Shown: positions 18,381-26,603 of the stretch, piece by piece
Position numbering within the stretch: the first letter of the stretch is position 1
Layout of the letters: each line of letters begins with the position of its first letter
Source: CAWEHU01 sp963808965
GTDB taxonomy: Bacteria; Pseudomonadota; Alphaproteobacteria; Acetobacterales; Acetobacteraceae
NCBI GenBank assembly: GCA_963808965.1
Contig: CAWEHU010000004.1
Span: forward strand, 62,001 to 126,000
Length of the DNA: 64,000 bases
Direction of reading: 5' to 3'
Position numbers and translations under genes: made by a program
Notes under the pieces: generated by a model
The model's database searches: none
What the model was told of the DNA's origin: nothing
The model's input: the letters and a program-made list of their open reading frames with translations, nothing else

Positions 18381-18591
18381 TTGAGCCACAAATTCCGCGT
18401 CGGTCAGCCGGTCCTGTTCTCGCCCGCGATCAAGGATGTCGGCATCAGAATCCGGAAGCTGCACGGTCACGCGACTGCTGCCCAAGGAGGGCGACGACTA
18501 CCAGTATCATATCCAGTGCACCGCGGACGGGCATCAACGCCGGGTTCAGGAGTCCCAGCTCCGCGCCGCCGCGCCGAAAACGACGCTCTGA
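18381..18591 (+). pseudogene. Small conserved alphaproteobacterial protein, frameshifted
   Basis: The gene begins with TTG/ATG-like MSHKFRVGQPVLFSPAIKDV at 18381 behind AGAGGAGGAG. After a break near 18465 the conserved tail resumes in the +1 frame as VTRLLPKEGDDYQYHIQ, then RRVQESQL, and ends at TGA 18589-18591. The N-terminal and C-terminal halves together match a small (about 70-residue) uncharacterised protein that I recognise from Rhodospirillales and Rhizobiales, with a GDDYQY core. As read, the first half fuses in frame to the next gene, which is probably an artefact of the extra base. Confidence 0.65.
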
Positions 18592-19067
18592 CGCGCATCT
18601 ACGTCGACGGCGACGCCTGCCCCGTCCGCGAGGAGGTCTATCGCGTCGCCGACCGCCTTGGACTACAGGTCTTCGTCGTCTCGAACGGCTCCCGACCCAT
18701 CCGGCCGCCGCCGGGGAGACCGAATGTCGGCATGATCACGGTCGGCGATGGGGCCGACGTCGCGGATGATTGGATCGCCGAGCGCATCGGGGAGAGGGAT
18801 ATCTGCGTCACGGCCGATATCCCGCTCGCTGCCCGCTGCCTGGCTAGAGGCGCTCAGGCGGTCTCGCCGGCCGGCAAACACTGGACCAGCGACAACATCG
18901 GCCATGCCCTCGCCGGGCGTGAGGTCGCTCGCCACCTGCGCGAGATCGGCCTCGCAGCGGGCGGACCCGCACCGCTGACGCGCGCGGACCGGTCTCGCTT
19001 TCTCGGAGCACTCGACCAGGCGGTCCAGGCGGCCTCCCGTCCGAGGGACGGCCGAGCGCGGGTATAA
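18588..19067 (+). CDS. YaiI/YqxD (UPF0178) family protein
   Basis: This protein of 159 residues has the family signature TRIYVDGDACPVREEVYRVA at its N-terminus. The second acidic block is VGDGADVADDWIAERIGERD followed by ICVTADIPLAARCLARGA, and GKHWTSDNIGHALAGREVA follows. It is a PIN-like fold of unknown activity. Homologues start exactly one residue before TRIYVDGD, where the codon here is CTG (18588-18590), overlapping the TGA of the preceding small gene. No ATG or GTG is nearby, so a CTG start with translational coupling is the best guess. Confidence 0.82.
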   Translation: MTRIYVDGDACPVREEVYRVADRLGLQVFVVSNGSRPIRPPPGRPNVGMITVGDGADVADDWIAERIGERDICVTADIPLAARCLARGAQAVSPAGKHWTSDNIGHALAGREVARHLREIGLAAGGPAPLTRADRSRFLGALDQAVQAASRPRDGRARV

Positions 19068-19132
19068 CACGCGCACACGGGCTTGCAGCCGCGGCGCGTA
19101 CGGGCCAGATAACTCCCTTCCGTCAACCAACT

Positions 19133-19149
19133 GAAAGGAGGTGATCCAG
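19133..19149 (+). promoter_or_regulatory. Extended Shine-Dalgarno fully complementary to the 16S rRNA 3' end
   Basis: The sequence GAAAGGAGGTGATCCAG (19133-19149) is the exact reverse complement of the 3' terminal 17 nt region of bacterial 16S rRNA. Its AGGAGG core is 7 nt upstream of a GTG at 19149, and the match ends where the small ORF starts. Confidence 0.75.
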
Positions 19150-19220
19150 TGTCTCATTGTCTGATGCCGAAATCCGCCGCGACCTGGATGACCGCCGCCG
19201 GAGCCGCTCCGGCAGGCTGA
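19149..19220 (+). CDS. Small ORF of 23 residues behind an extended Shine-Dalgarno
   Basis: A GTG at 19149 opens a frame of 23 codons ending in TGA at 19218-19220. The peptide starts MSHCLMPKSAATWM and finishes in an Ala/Gly/Pro-rich tail; it has one Cys, one His and one Trp, and no signal or membrane helix. A strong terminator lies 38 nt after the stop, so this could be a free-standing mini-gene. It could alternatively be a leader peptide for the downstream genes. I do not know a family for it. Confidence 0.5.
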   Translation: MSHCLMPKSAATWMTAAGAAPAG

Positions 19221-19257
19221 ATGGGCGGTCGCCGGATTTCCGGCCGTCACGCAATGC

Positions 19258-19288
19258 AAAGGCTCCGGCGCAAGTCGGAGCCTTTTCT
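19258..19288 (+). terminator. Rho-independent terminator after the small ORF
   Basis: The perfect 10-bp stem AAAGGCTCCG (19258-19267) / CGGAGCCTTT (19276-19285) with an 8-nt loop is followed by TTCT. The stem itself ends in a run of T. It separates the 23-residue ORF from the 71-residue gene and fabD. Confidence 0.8.
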
Positions 19289-19386
19289 GCGACCGCCGCC
19301 GCTCGAAATCGCCGATCGGCTGCAATCCGCCCCCAGGTTCCGCGCGTTGCCGGAGAGCCCGTTCCGGGCGCAGCAAAGGAGACCTG

Positions 19387-19602
19387 ATGTTCGACCCGAT
19401 CTGGAAGAAGAACCCGTTCCTCAGCATGTGGCTGAGCGCCGCCAACGGCTGGACCGGCGCGGGGCGCGGGTTCTGGATGGCGGAATTGCAGCGGCAACAG
19501 GCACTCATGATGAAGGAAGCGACGGCCCAGATGATCCGCTTCTGGACGGGCGCCTGGATGCTTCCGCTTTCGGGTGGCCAGCGCTCCAAGGACCGTCGCT
19601 GA
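19387..19602 (+). CDS. Small uncharacterised amphipathic protein
   Basis: This protein of 71 residues starts at ATG 19387 behind AAAGGAG. It contains NPFLSMWLSAANGWTGAGRG, then a Met/Gln-rich helix and IRFWTGAWMLPL, ending in a basic tail. The repeated Trp/Phe and the amphipathic helices suggest binding to a membrane or hydrophobic granule, similar in flavour to phasin-like proteins. No catalytic motif is seen. It lies just upstream of fabD, which could hint at a lipid or polyhydroxyalkanoate link, but this is inference. Confidence 0.7.
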   Translation: MFDPIWKKNPFLSMWLSAANGWTGAGRGFWMAELQRQQALMMKEATAQMIRFWTGAWMLPLSGGQRSKDRR

Positions 19603-19708
19603 TCGGCCTCTCGCCGTTCCCTAACCCTGAGCCGTCATTGACACTGCCCTGAGCGAAAGCTACGCCCCGGCGCCACGCGCCCCTCCTCCCTCCGGGGATC
19701 ATCCCGCC

Positions 19709-20677
19709 ATGCCAGTGCACGCCTTCATCTTTCCGGGTCAGGGCAGCCAGTCGGTCGGGATGGGCCGCGATCTGGCGGCCGCCTTCGCTCCGGCCCGCGA
19801 AGTGTTCGAGGAGGTGGACGAGGTCCTGAAGCAGAAGCTTTCAAAGCTGATGTTCGAGGGACCGGGCGACGAATTGACGCTGACCGAAAACACGCAGCCC
19901 GCGCTGATGGCGATATCCCTCGCGGTCTTGCGGGTGATGGAGAAGGAGGGCGGGTTCCGCCTGCGCGACAAGGCGGCGTTGGTCGCCGGGCACTCGCTTG
20001 GCGAATACAGCGCCCTCGCGGCCGCCGGCAGCTTCTCGGTGGCCGATGCGGCGCGGCTCCTGCGGCTGCGCGGGCGGGCGATGCAAAAGGCCGTCCCGCC
20101 GGGGGAGGGCGCGATGGCGGCGCTAATCGGCGTGGAGATGGAGCAGGTCCAGGCGATCTGCGACGAGGCCGGTCCGGTGCCCGAAAGCGAAACTGGTGAG
20201 AAGCAGATCGTCGAGCCCGCGAACGATAACGGCGGCGGTCAAGTGGTGATCTCCGGTGATCGGGAAGCGGTGGAGCGTGCGGTCGAGATCGCCAAGGCCC
20301 GTGGCGCGAAGCGAGCCATGCTGCTGCCGGTCTCCGCGCCGTTCCATTGCGCCCTGATGGCGCCGGCCGCCGATGCGATGGCCGAGGCGTTCGAAACGAC
20401 CCCGCCGAGCGCGCCGGCGGTTCCCGTCGTCGCCAATGTCTCGGCCGCGAAAGCGACCGACCCGGCCGAGATCCGCGATCTGCTCGTGCGGCAGGTGACG
20501 GCGACCGTCCGGTGGCGGGAGAGCGTCGAGGCGATGCTGGCGATGGGAGTGGACAATTTCGTGGAAATCGGCGCGGGCAAGGTGCTCACCGGGCTCGTGC
20601 GTCGCATCGCGCCCGAGGCCCGGACGGGCGCGGCGGCAACCCCATCGGATATCGAGAGCGTGCTGAAAACGCTCTGA
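19709..20677 (+). CDS. fabD: Malonyl-CoA:ACP transacylase
   Basis: FabD transfers malonate from CoA to ACP for fatty-acid elongation. The 322-residue protein begins AFIFPGQGSQSVGMGRDLA. The nucleophile elbow GHSLGEYSALAAAG holds the catalytic Ser at about residue 97, and the catalytic His lies in VSAPFHCALMAPAADAM. The insertion EANDNGGGQVVISGDREA-type segment is usual for the family. It is the first of fabD-fabG-acpP-fabF. Confidence 0.97.
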   Translation: MPVHAFIFPGQGSQSVGMGRDLAAAFAPAREVFEEVDEVLKQKLSKLMFEGPGDELTLTENTQPALMAISLAVLRVMEKEGGFRLRDKAALVAGHSLGEYSALAAAGSFSVADAARLLRLRGRAMQKAVPPGEGAMAALIGVEMEQVQAICDEAGPVPESETGEKQIVEPANDNGGGQVVISGDREAVERAVEIAKARGAKRAMLLPVSAPFHCALMAPAADAMAEAFETTPPSAPAVPVVANVSAAKATDPAEIRDLLVRQVTATVRWRESVEAMLAMGVDNFVEIGAGKVLTGLVRRIAPEARTGAAATPSDIESVLKTL

Positions 20678-20715
20678 GGCAAATCGGCGATTTCGAGCGG
20701 CTAGGGAAGAGCGTC

Positions 20716-21456
20716 ATGTTCCGGCTGGACGGCAAGGCGGCCCTGGTCACGGGCGCTTCGGGCGGAATTGGGAAGGCGATCGCGCGGGCGCTGCACGCGC
20801 AGGGGGCGCGCGTCGTCCTATCCGGCACGAGGCGCGAGGCGCTCGATTCACTCGCGGGCGAGCTGGGAGAGCGAGCGGCGGTATGCCCGGCGGATCTCAA
20901 GGATCCGGGGGCGCCCGATGCGGTGATCGGGATGGCCGAGAAGGCCGCAGGCCCGCTTCACGTGCTCGTCAACAACGCCGGCTTCACCCGCGACATGCTG
21001 GCGATCCGCATGAAGGACGAGGACTGGCACGCGGTGCTGGAGGTCGATCTCACGGCGCCGTTCCGGCTCGCACGGGCGGCGTTGAGGGGCATGCTGCGCC
21101 GGCGGGCGGGCCGTATCATTTCAATCGCCAGCATCGTCGGCTCGACCGGCAATCCCGGCCAGGCGAACTATGCAGCAGCCAAGGCGGGCCTCTCGGGTAT
21201 GAGCAAGGCGCTTGCGCAAGAGGTCGCCTCGCGCGGGATCACGGTCAACATCGTCGCGCCCGGGTTCATCGAGACCCCGATGACCGATGCGCTGAACGAG
21301 GCGCAGCGGACGAAACTGGCCGACGCCATCCCGCTCGGGCGGCTCGGCAAGCCCGAAGACGTGGCCGCCGCCGTCGTTTATCTCGCTTCGGACGAGGCGG
21401 GCTGGGTGACGGGCGCCACGCTGCACGTGAACGGCGGGATGGCGATGCTGTCGTGA
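20716..21456 (+). CDS. fabG: 3-oxoacyl-ACP reductase
   Basis: FabG is the NADPH-dependent beta-ketoacyl-ACP reductase of fatty-acid synthesis. From ATG 20716 (GGGAAGA upstream) it reads MFRLDGKAALVTGASGGIGK, with NNAGFTRDM and the catalytic triad in SIASIVGSTGNPGQANYAAAK. The C-terminus PEDVAAAVVYLASDEAGWVT and HVNGGMAML are classic. It has 246 residues. It follows fabD by 38 bp and precedes acpP, so the annotation as FabG rather than a generic SDR is secure. Confidence 0.96.
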   Translation: MFRLDGKAALVTGASGGIGKAIARALHAQGARVVLSGTRREALDSLAGELGERAAVCPADLKDPGAPDAVIGMAEKAAGPLHVLVNNAGFTRDMLAIRMKDEDWHAVLEVDLTAPFRLARAALRGMLRRRAGRIISIASIVGSTGNPGQANYAAAKAGLSGMSKALAQEVASRGITVNIVAPGFIETPMTDALNEAQRTKLADAIPLGRLGKPEDVAAAVVYLASDEAGWVTGATLHVNGGMAMLS

Positions 21457-21578
21457 TCCGGCCACAGGACATTCCGGAGAAGCGTGGCGCAACGAACGCG
21501 GGAGCGGAGTTGGCTGGGGTGACGGAACCATGCTAAGCGGCCGCTTGCTTCGTCCGGAGCGGGTATGCGGCACAGATC

Positions 21579-21656
21579 GGGTCCTGCCCGGCGGACCAAG
21601 CGAACGAGGACGGACGGAATTTCAGTCCCGGGCTGACATCCCCGGGGGCAGGACCC
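21579..21656 (+). promoter_or_regulatory. Long-range inverted repeat in the acpP leader
   Basis: GGGTCCTGCCC (21579-21589) is perfectly complementary to GGGCAGGACCC (21646-21656), with 56 nt between them that contain further CCCGGG blocks. The right arm ends 6 nt before the acpP ribosome-binding site AGGAG (21663-21667). The mRNA could fold into a stem presenting or masking the start region. Confidence 0.5.
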
Positions 21657-21678
21657 ACAGGCAGGAGTTGCAGTTCCG

Positions 21679-21918
21679 ATGAGCGAAATCGCCGACAAGG
21701 TCAAAAAGATCGTGGTGGAGCATCTGGGCGTCGAGGAAGCGAAGGTCACGCCCGAAGCGTCCTTCATCGACGACCTTGGGGCGGACAGCCTGGACACTGT
21801 GGAACTGGTGATGGCGTTCGAAGAGGCGTTCGGGGTGGAGATCCCTGAGGACGCAGCCGAGAAGATCAGCACCGTGAAGGACGCGATCGACTACATCGAG
21901 AAGCAGAAGGCGGCCTGA
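21679..21918 (+). CDS. acpP: Acyl carrier protein
   Basis: This is the 79-residue carrier for growing acyl chains. The phosphopantetheine site is GADSLDTVELVMAFEE, with Ser at about residue 37, and the rest is very acidic, as in EIPEDAAEKISTVKDAIDYI. It begins MSEIADKVKKIVVEHLGVEE. It sits between fabG and fabF in the usual order. Codon use is strongly biased, in keeping with high expression. Confidence 0.98.
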   Translation: MSEIADKVKKIVVEHLGVEEAKVTPEASFIDDLGADSLDTVELVMAFEEAFGVEIPEDAAEKISTVKDAIDYIEKQKAA

Positions 21919-21944
21919 GTCGGGCTGCGCGGAGATCGGCAATC

Positions 21945-23207
21945 ATGCGCCGGGTAGTCGTTACTGGTATGGGCATTGTTTGCCCGCTTGGCTTGGGCGT
22001 GGAGCACGTCTGGCGCCGGTTGATCAACAGCGAGTCCGGCATCGGCGCTATCCAGGCTTTCGACACGAAGGACCTTCCGTGCAAGGTCGCGGGACAGATC
22101 CCGCAAGGCAGCAAGGACGAGGGACGGCTCGACATCTCCGAATGGATCCCCGTCAAGGACCAGAAGAAGATGGACCGGTTCATCCATTTCGGGATCGTCG
22201 CCGCCGCGGAGGCGGTGGAGGATTCCGGATGGGTGCCCGAGACGGACGAGGAGCGCTGTGTCACCGGTGTGATGATCGGTTCCGGCATCGGCGGGCTGCA
22301 AACAATCTATGAAGGGTCGGTGCTGGTGCATGAAGGCCGAGCACGCCGGCTCTCGCCCTTCTTCATCCCTTCCGCGCTCATCAATCTGGTGTCCGGGCAG
22401 GTCTCGATCCGCTACGGCTTCAAGGGCCCGAACCACTCCGCGGTGACGGCCTGCGCCACCGGCGTGCATGCCATCGGGGACGCGGCGCGCCTCATTATGC
22501 TCGGCGATGCAGACGTTATGGTGGCCGGCGGCGCCGAAGCCGCGGTATGCGAGCTGGGCATCGCCGGATTCTGCGCGTCGCGTGCGCTCTCGACCGGCTT
22601 CAACGACCAGCCCGCGAAAGCCTCCCGGCCCTGGGACAAGGATCGCGATGGGTTCGTGATGGGCGAGGGAGCGGGCGTGCTCGTGCTCGAGGAATACGAG
22701 CACGCCAAACGGCGCGGCGCAAAGATCTACGCGGAAGTGAGCGGCTACGGCCTTTCCGGCGATGCACATCACATCACGGCCCCGGCTGAGAAGCACGAAG
22801 GCGCGCTGCGGGCGATGCGGGCCGCGCTGCGCAACGGCGGCGTCGCGGCCTCGGAGATCCAGTACGTGAACGCGCATGGCACTTCGACGCCGATGGGCGA
22901 TGATCTGGAGCTGGAAGCGGTCGAGCAGTTATTCGGCGACCACGCCAAGAACGTGGCGATGTCGTCCACCAAATCCGCGACCGGGCATCTGCTCGGCGCG
23001 GCGGGCGCGATCGAGGCGGTGTTCTCGATTCTCGCCCTGCGCGACGGCGTCGCACCGCCGACGCTCAATCTCGACGAGCCAAGCCGGGACAGCCCGATCG
23101 ACCGCGTGCCGCATACGGCACAGGAGCGGCCGATCCGCACCGCACTCTCCAACAGCTTCGGTTTCGGCGGCACCAACGCCAGCGTCATCTTCCGCGCCGC
23201 GGCCTGA
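21945..23207 (+). CDS. fabF: Beta-ketoacyl-ACP synthase II
   Basis: FabF condenses malonyl-ACP with acyl-ACP. The protein has 420 residues. Its catalytic Cys lies in TACATGVHAIGDAAR, one His in YVNAHGTSTPMGD and the second in STKSATGHLLGAAGA. The N-terminus VVTGMGIVCPLGLGVEHVW and the end NSFGFGGTNASVIFR are standard. The start is 26 bp after acpP. Confidence 0.97.
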   Translation: MRRVVVTGMGIVCPLGLGVEHVWRRLINSESGIGAIQAFDTKDLPCKVAGQIPQGSKDEGRLDISEWIPVKDQKKMDRFIHFGIVAAAEAVEDSGWVPETDEERCVTGVMIGSGIGGLQTIYEGSVLVHEGRARRLSPFFIPSALINLVSGQVSIRYGFKGPNHSAVTACATGVHAIGDAARLIMLGDADVMVAGGAEAAVCELGIAGFCASRALSTGFNDQPAKASRPWDKDRDGFVMGEGAGVLVLEEYEHAKRRGAKIYAEVSGYGLSGDAHHITAPAEKHEGALRAMRAALRNGGVAASEIQYVNAHGTSTPMGDDLELEAVEQLFGDHAKNVAMSSTKSATGHLLGAAGAIEAVFSILALRDGVAPPTLNLDEPSRDSPIDRVPHTAQERPIRTALSNSFGFGGTNASVIFRAAA

Positions 23208-23244
23208 ACCGCCCGGCCCGTGCCGGTCAGCGTCGCCCTGACCG

Positions 23245-24246
23245 ATGCGGCGTACGATTCGCTGGTTGTTCCCGCTGCTTTGGCTGGTGACCGCGGCAGG
23301 CGGGTTTGCGCTGTACGCGCGACACATCCTCTACGCGCCCGGTCCGCTGCCGCAAGCCGCCGACGTGCTGGTTCCGCGCGGCGGTCTGCGCTCGGTCGCC
23401 GACGGGCTCGCGCAATCCGGCGTGATCGACAACCAAATCGACTTTCTGATCGCCGCCTGGACGACGCGCGGCGAGGGTAGCCTGCACGCCGCCGAGCTCA
23501 ACTTTCCGCAACACGCCAGCCTGCGCGAAGTCCTGACGATCCTGCGCACGGCACGGCCGGTACAGCACCATCTCGTCATCCCCGAGGGTTTAACCGCCAA
23601 GCAGATCGCCGCCCTGCTATCGCGCGCGGAGGCGCTCGTCGGGTCTGCGGAGACTCCTGCCGAGGGCAGCGTGTTGCCGGAGACCTACGCGTACGAATAC
23701 GGCACCTCGCGCGCGGCGATCCTCAATCGCGCACGCACGGCGATGGACCGGGCGCTCGCGGAAGCCTGGGCGGATCGCGCCGCGAATCTGCCGCTCGCCT
23801 CCCCCCGCGAAGCCCTCATCCTGGCCAGCATCGTCGAACACGAGACCGCGCGGCCAGAGGAGCGTCCGCACATCGCCGCCGTGTTCCTCAACCGGCTGCG
23901 GCTCGGCATGAAGCTCCAAGCCGACCCCACGGTCGTCTACGGCGCGAGCGACGGCGCCGGGTCCCTCGATCGCGCGCTCACCCGCGCCGATCTCGAGCGG
24001 GACAATCCGTACAACACCTATCGCATCCGCGGCTTGCCGCCGGGGCCGATCGATTCGCCAGGCCTCGCGAGCCTGAACGCGGTGACGCAGCCGGCGCCGA
24101 GCGAGGATCTCTATTTCGTGGCTGACGGAACCGGAGGGCACGTGTTCGCCCGCACGCTCGAGGAGCACCAGCGCAACGTCGCCCGCTGGCGCGGACTCGA
24201 CACGCCCGCGGCCCCTACCGCGCCCGCTTCAGTGAGCGTCCCTTGA
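23245..24246 (+). CDS. mltG: Endolytic murein transglycosylase
   Basis: MltG cleaves nascent peptidoglycan strands in the inner membrane. The 333-residue protein has a single N-terminal membrane anchor (WLFPLLWLVTAAGGFALYA). A LysM-like region (VPRGGLRSVADGLAQSGVID) follows. The YceG core holds PEGLTAKQIAALLS, PETYAYEYGTSRA, the catalytic Glu in ILASIVEHETARPEERPHIA, then LQADPTVVYG and YNTYRIRGLPPGPIDSPG. It lies just after fabF, as in many proteobacteria. Confidence 0.96.
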   Translation: MRRTIRWLFPLLWLVTAAGGFALYARHILYAPGPLPQAADVLVPRGGLRSVADGLAQSGVIDNQIDFLIAAWTTRGEGSLHAAELNFPQHASLREVLTILRTARPVQHHLVIPEGLTAKQIAALLSRAEALVGSAETPAEGSVLPETYAYEYGTSRAAILNRARTAMDRALAEAWADRAANLPLASPREALILASIVEHETARPEERPHIAAVFLNRLRLGMKLQADPTVVYGASDGAGSLDRALTRADLERDNPYNTYRIRGLPPGPIDSPGLASLNAVTQPAPSEDLYFVADGTGGHVFARTLEEHQRNVARWRGLDTPAAPTAPASVSVP

Positions 24247-24271
24247 GCTTTCATGCGCGCACGCAGCGGTA

Positions 24272-25141
24272 TCAGCACGCGGGCATGAGGACCGGGCGCT
24301 TCGGTGCCACGCCGGGGGCTGGCACCAGCGTGTAGACGCCGCGTTGGCCCGGGGCGGGGGCGAACCGGTCCGAGAGGCCGAGCACCGTCTCAGCCCCGCC
24401 GAGATAGAGCAATCCGTCCGGCCGTAACTGCCGCGCGATTGCGTCCAGCACGGCCGATTTCGTCGGCTGGTCGAAATAGATGAGCACGTTGCGGCAGAAC
24501 ACGATGTCGAACAGGCCTAGCGGCCGCAGGTCGGCGAGCAGGTTCCATTCGCGGAACTGCACCATCTCGCGCAACTTGGCATTGATCCGCCAGCCCGCGT
24601 CCTCTTTCCGAAAATGGCGCACCAGCATCTGCATGGGCAGGCCGCGCTGGATCTCGAACTGGGTGTAGAGGCCCTCGCGCGCCCGGGCGAGCTGCTCGCG
24701 GGCGATATCGGTCGCGACGATCTCGATCCGCTTGCCGCCGGGCTGCGGGCCGAGATCGGCCAGGATCATGGCAAGCGAATACGCCTCCTGTCCCGAAGAG
24801 GCGGCGGCCGACCAGATCCGCAGCTCGGCCCCTGCCGGCCGTGCGGACAACAACCGGGGCAAGCCCTCTGCGCGCACATGCGCGAACGGCTTGTCGTCGC
24901 GGAAGAAGAAACTCTCGTTCGTGGTCATCGCCTCGACGACCGTGCGTGCCAGCTCGTCGCTGCTGGATGCACGCAGGCGGGCCGCGAGCGTCGGCAAGTC
25001 GCGCAATCCGTGGCGTCGCAGGATCGGTGCGAGCCGAGTCTCGAGTAGGTAAAGCTTGTCGGGTCCGATCACGAGACCCGAGCGGGATTTCAGAAGCGCG
25101 GCAATCGTATCGAACGTGGTCCCGGCGGCGATCTGGCTCAT
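24272..25141 (-). CDS. cheR: Chemotaxis protein methyltransferase
   Basis: CheR methylates glutamates of chemoreceptors with S-adenosylmethionine. The 289-residue protein has the N-terminal alpha domain (LRRHGLRDLPTLAARLRASS and VVEAMTTNESFFFRDDKPF). The Rossmann domain has ELRIWSAAASSGQEAYSLAM, IVATDIAREQL, and FDIVFCRNVLIYFD. The ATG at 25141 overlaps the cheB stop as ATGA. It is the last gene of the che operon and converges on mltG. Confidence 0.95.
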   Translation of the reverse strand: MSQIAAGTTFDTIAALLKSRSGLVIGPDKLYLLETRLAPILRRHGLRDLPTLAARLRASSSDELARTVVEAMTTNESFFFRDDKPFAHVRAEGLPRLLSARPAGAELRIWSAAASSGQEAYSLAMILADLGPQPGGKRIEIVATDIAREQLARAREGLYTQFEIQRGLPMQMLVRHFRKEDAGWRINAKLREMVQFREWNLLADLRPLGLFDIVFCRNVLIYFDQPTKSAVLDAIARQLRPDGLLYLGGAETVLGLSDRFAPAPGQRGVYTLVPAPGVAPKRPVLMPAC

Positions 25142-26226
25142 GGACGCCGCATCCGCAGCAGCTCGCGGAGTTTTAGGGCAATGCGCGGCAAAGGCAGCAC
25201 GGCGTGACACAGCCCGGCCCGGGCGATCGCGCCGGGCATGCCCCACACCACGCTCGTCGCTTCGTCTTGCGCGATGGCGACGCCGCCGTTCTCGACGACA
25301 TGGCGGGTGCCGGCCAACCCGTCCTGTCCCATCCCGGTCAACATCGTGACGAGCACACGCCCGCCGCACGCGTCGGATGCGCTGCGCAACATCGGGTCTG
25401 CCGAGGGCCGGCAATAATTCTCCGGCGGATCGGCCGACAGATGCGCGCGCAATGCTCCTCCGGTCTCGCGCACGAGCAGATGGCGGTCGCCGGGCGCCAG
25501 ATGGATGCGGCCGGGCAGCAGAGGCTCACCGTCCTGCGCCTCCGCGCATGGCAGGATGCCGAGTCGGTCGATATGTGCGGCCAGCATCGGCGTGAAGCTC
25601 GCCGGCATGTGCTGCGTGATCACGACGGGTACGGGCACGTTCGGCCCGATTCCCTGGATCAAAGCGAACAGCGCGTGCGGGCCGCCGGTGGAGCTCCCGA
25701 TGGCGAGCAAGCGCGGCACCAGGACCGGGGCCGGGCGAAGATTCCAGGCCCCGGCGTTCCCGGGGTCCGGACCGGAAACGCGGCGGAGACGCGCCAGCCC
25801 GCACACCTTCCCGAGCAGTTCCTCGCGGAAGCCGTTGTTTCCGCCGACCGCCCCGGCGCTCGGCTTGGCTAGATAATCCGCGGCTCCGAGCCGGAGCGCC
25901 CGCATCGCGATGTCGGCCCCTCGCGTCGTCAGGGTGGAGGCCATGATCACGCGCAGTCCGGGGTCGGCCTCGAGCAGCAGCGGAAGCGCCGTCAGCCCGT
26001 CCATTACCGGCATCTCGATGTCGAGCAGGAGCACATCGACCGACTGGCGTTTGAGCGCGTCGAGCGCGATCTGTCCGTTGCCGACGCGCGCGACGACGCG
26101 GACCCTCGGATCGCTCTCCAGCATGCGCGCCAGGGCACCCCGGATGACGATGGAATCATCGCAGATCATGACCCGGACTTCCCGCGCGTCGGACGGGCGG
26201 GCAGCGGGACGCAAGGTCGCGCTCAC
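25138..26226 (-). CDS. cheB: Chemotaxis response regulator protein-glutamate methylesterase
   Basis: CheB demethylates or deamidates receptors. The 362-residue protein has an N-terminal receiver (VRVMICDDSIVIRGALARML with the acidic pair, DVLLLDIEMPVMDGLTALPL with the phospho-Asp, and YLAKPSAGAV). The C-terminal esterase has LLAIGSSTGGPHALFALIQG with the catalytic Ser, ITQHMPASFTPMLA with the His, and VTMLTGMGQDGLAG with the Asp. GTG 26226 overlaps the cheY stop as GTGA. Confidence 0.95.
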   Translation of the reverse strand: MSATLRPAARPSDAREVRVMICDDSIVIRGALARMLESDPRVRVVARVGNGQIALDALKRQSVDVLLLDIEMPVMDGLTALPLLLEADPGLRVIMASTLTTRGADIAMRALRLGAADYLAKPSAGAVGGNNGFREELLGKVCGLARLRRVSGPDPGNAGAWNLRPAPVLVPRLLAIGSSTGGPHALFALIQGIGPNVPVPVVITQHMPASFTPMLAAHIDRLGILPCAEAQDGEPLLPGRIHLAPGDRHLLVRETGGALRAHLSADPPENYCRPSADPMLRSASDACGGRVLVTMLTGMGQDGLAGTRHVVENGGVAIAQDEATSVVWGMPGAIARAGLCHAVLPLPRIALKLRELLRMRRP

Positions 26227-26603
26227 GCGAAACCGATCTGCGCGAACTTGCCGAGCAGGATGTCCTCGTCGAACGGCTTCATGATGTATTCCTGCGCGCC
26301 GTGCTCGATCGCCTGCTCGATGAAGCTCATGTCGTTCTCCGTCGTGCAGAACACGACGGGCGGATTGTCCGGCCCAAAGCGGGCGCGCAGGTGCTTGAGA
26401 AATTCGATTCCATTCATCACCGGCATGTTCCAGTCGAGCAGCACGCAATCCGGCATCCGGGCGATGCAGGATTCGAGCGCCAACTCGCCGTTCTCAGCCT
26501 CATCGACCGCATAGCCGTTCGCTTCCAGGATGCGCCGCGCAACCTTGCGCACGACCCGGCTGTCGTCCACGACGAGGCAGGTTCCTCGCTTCATCGCGGT
26601 CAT
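26223..26603 (-). CDS. cheY: Chemotaxis response regulator CheY-like
   Basis: This stand-alone receiver of 126 residues has CLVVDDSRVVRKVARRIL, phospho-Asp in CVLLDWNMPVMNGIEFLKHL and the conserved Lys in YIMKPFDEDILL. The phosphorylated form is expected to control the flagellar motor. The ATG at 26603 overlaps the cheW stop; a second ATG at 26594 (MKRGTCLVV) is an alternative start. It lies between cheW and cheB. Confidence 0.94.
   Translation of the reverse strand: MTAMKRGTCLVVDDSRVVRKVARRILEANGYAVDEAENGELALESCIARMPDCVLLDWNMPVMNGIEFLKHLRARFGPDNPPVVFCTTENDMSFIEQAIEHGAQEYIMKPFDEDILLGKFAQIGFA

Noticed and set aside
19133..19149. A remnant of a 16S rRNA gene in reverse orientation
   Set aside because: Identity stops abruptly after 17 nt, exactly at the start codon, and no other rRNA-like sequence flanks it; an extended Shine-Dalgarno explains it better.
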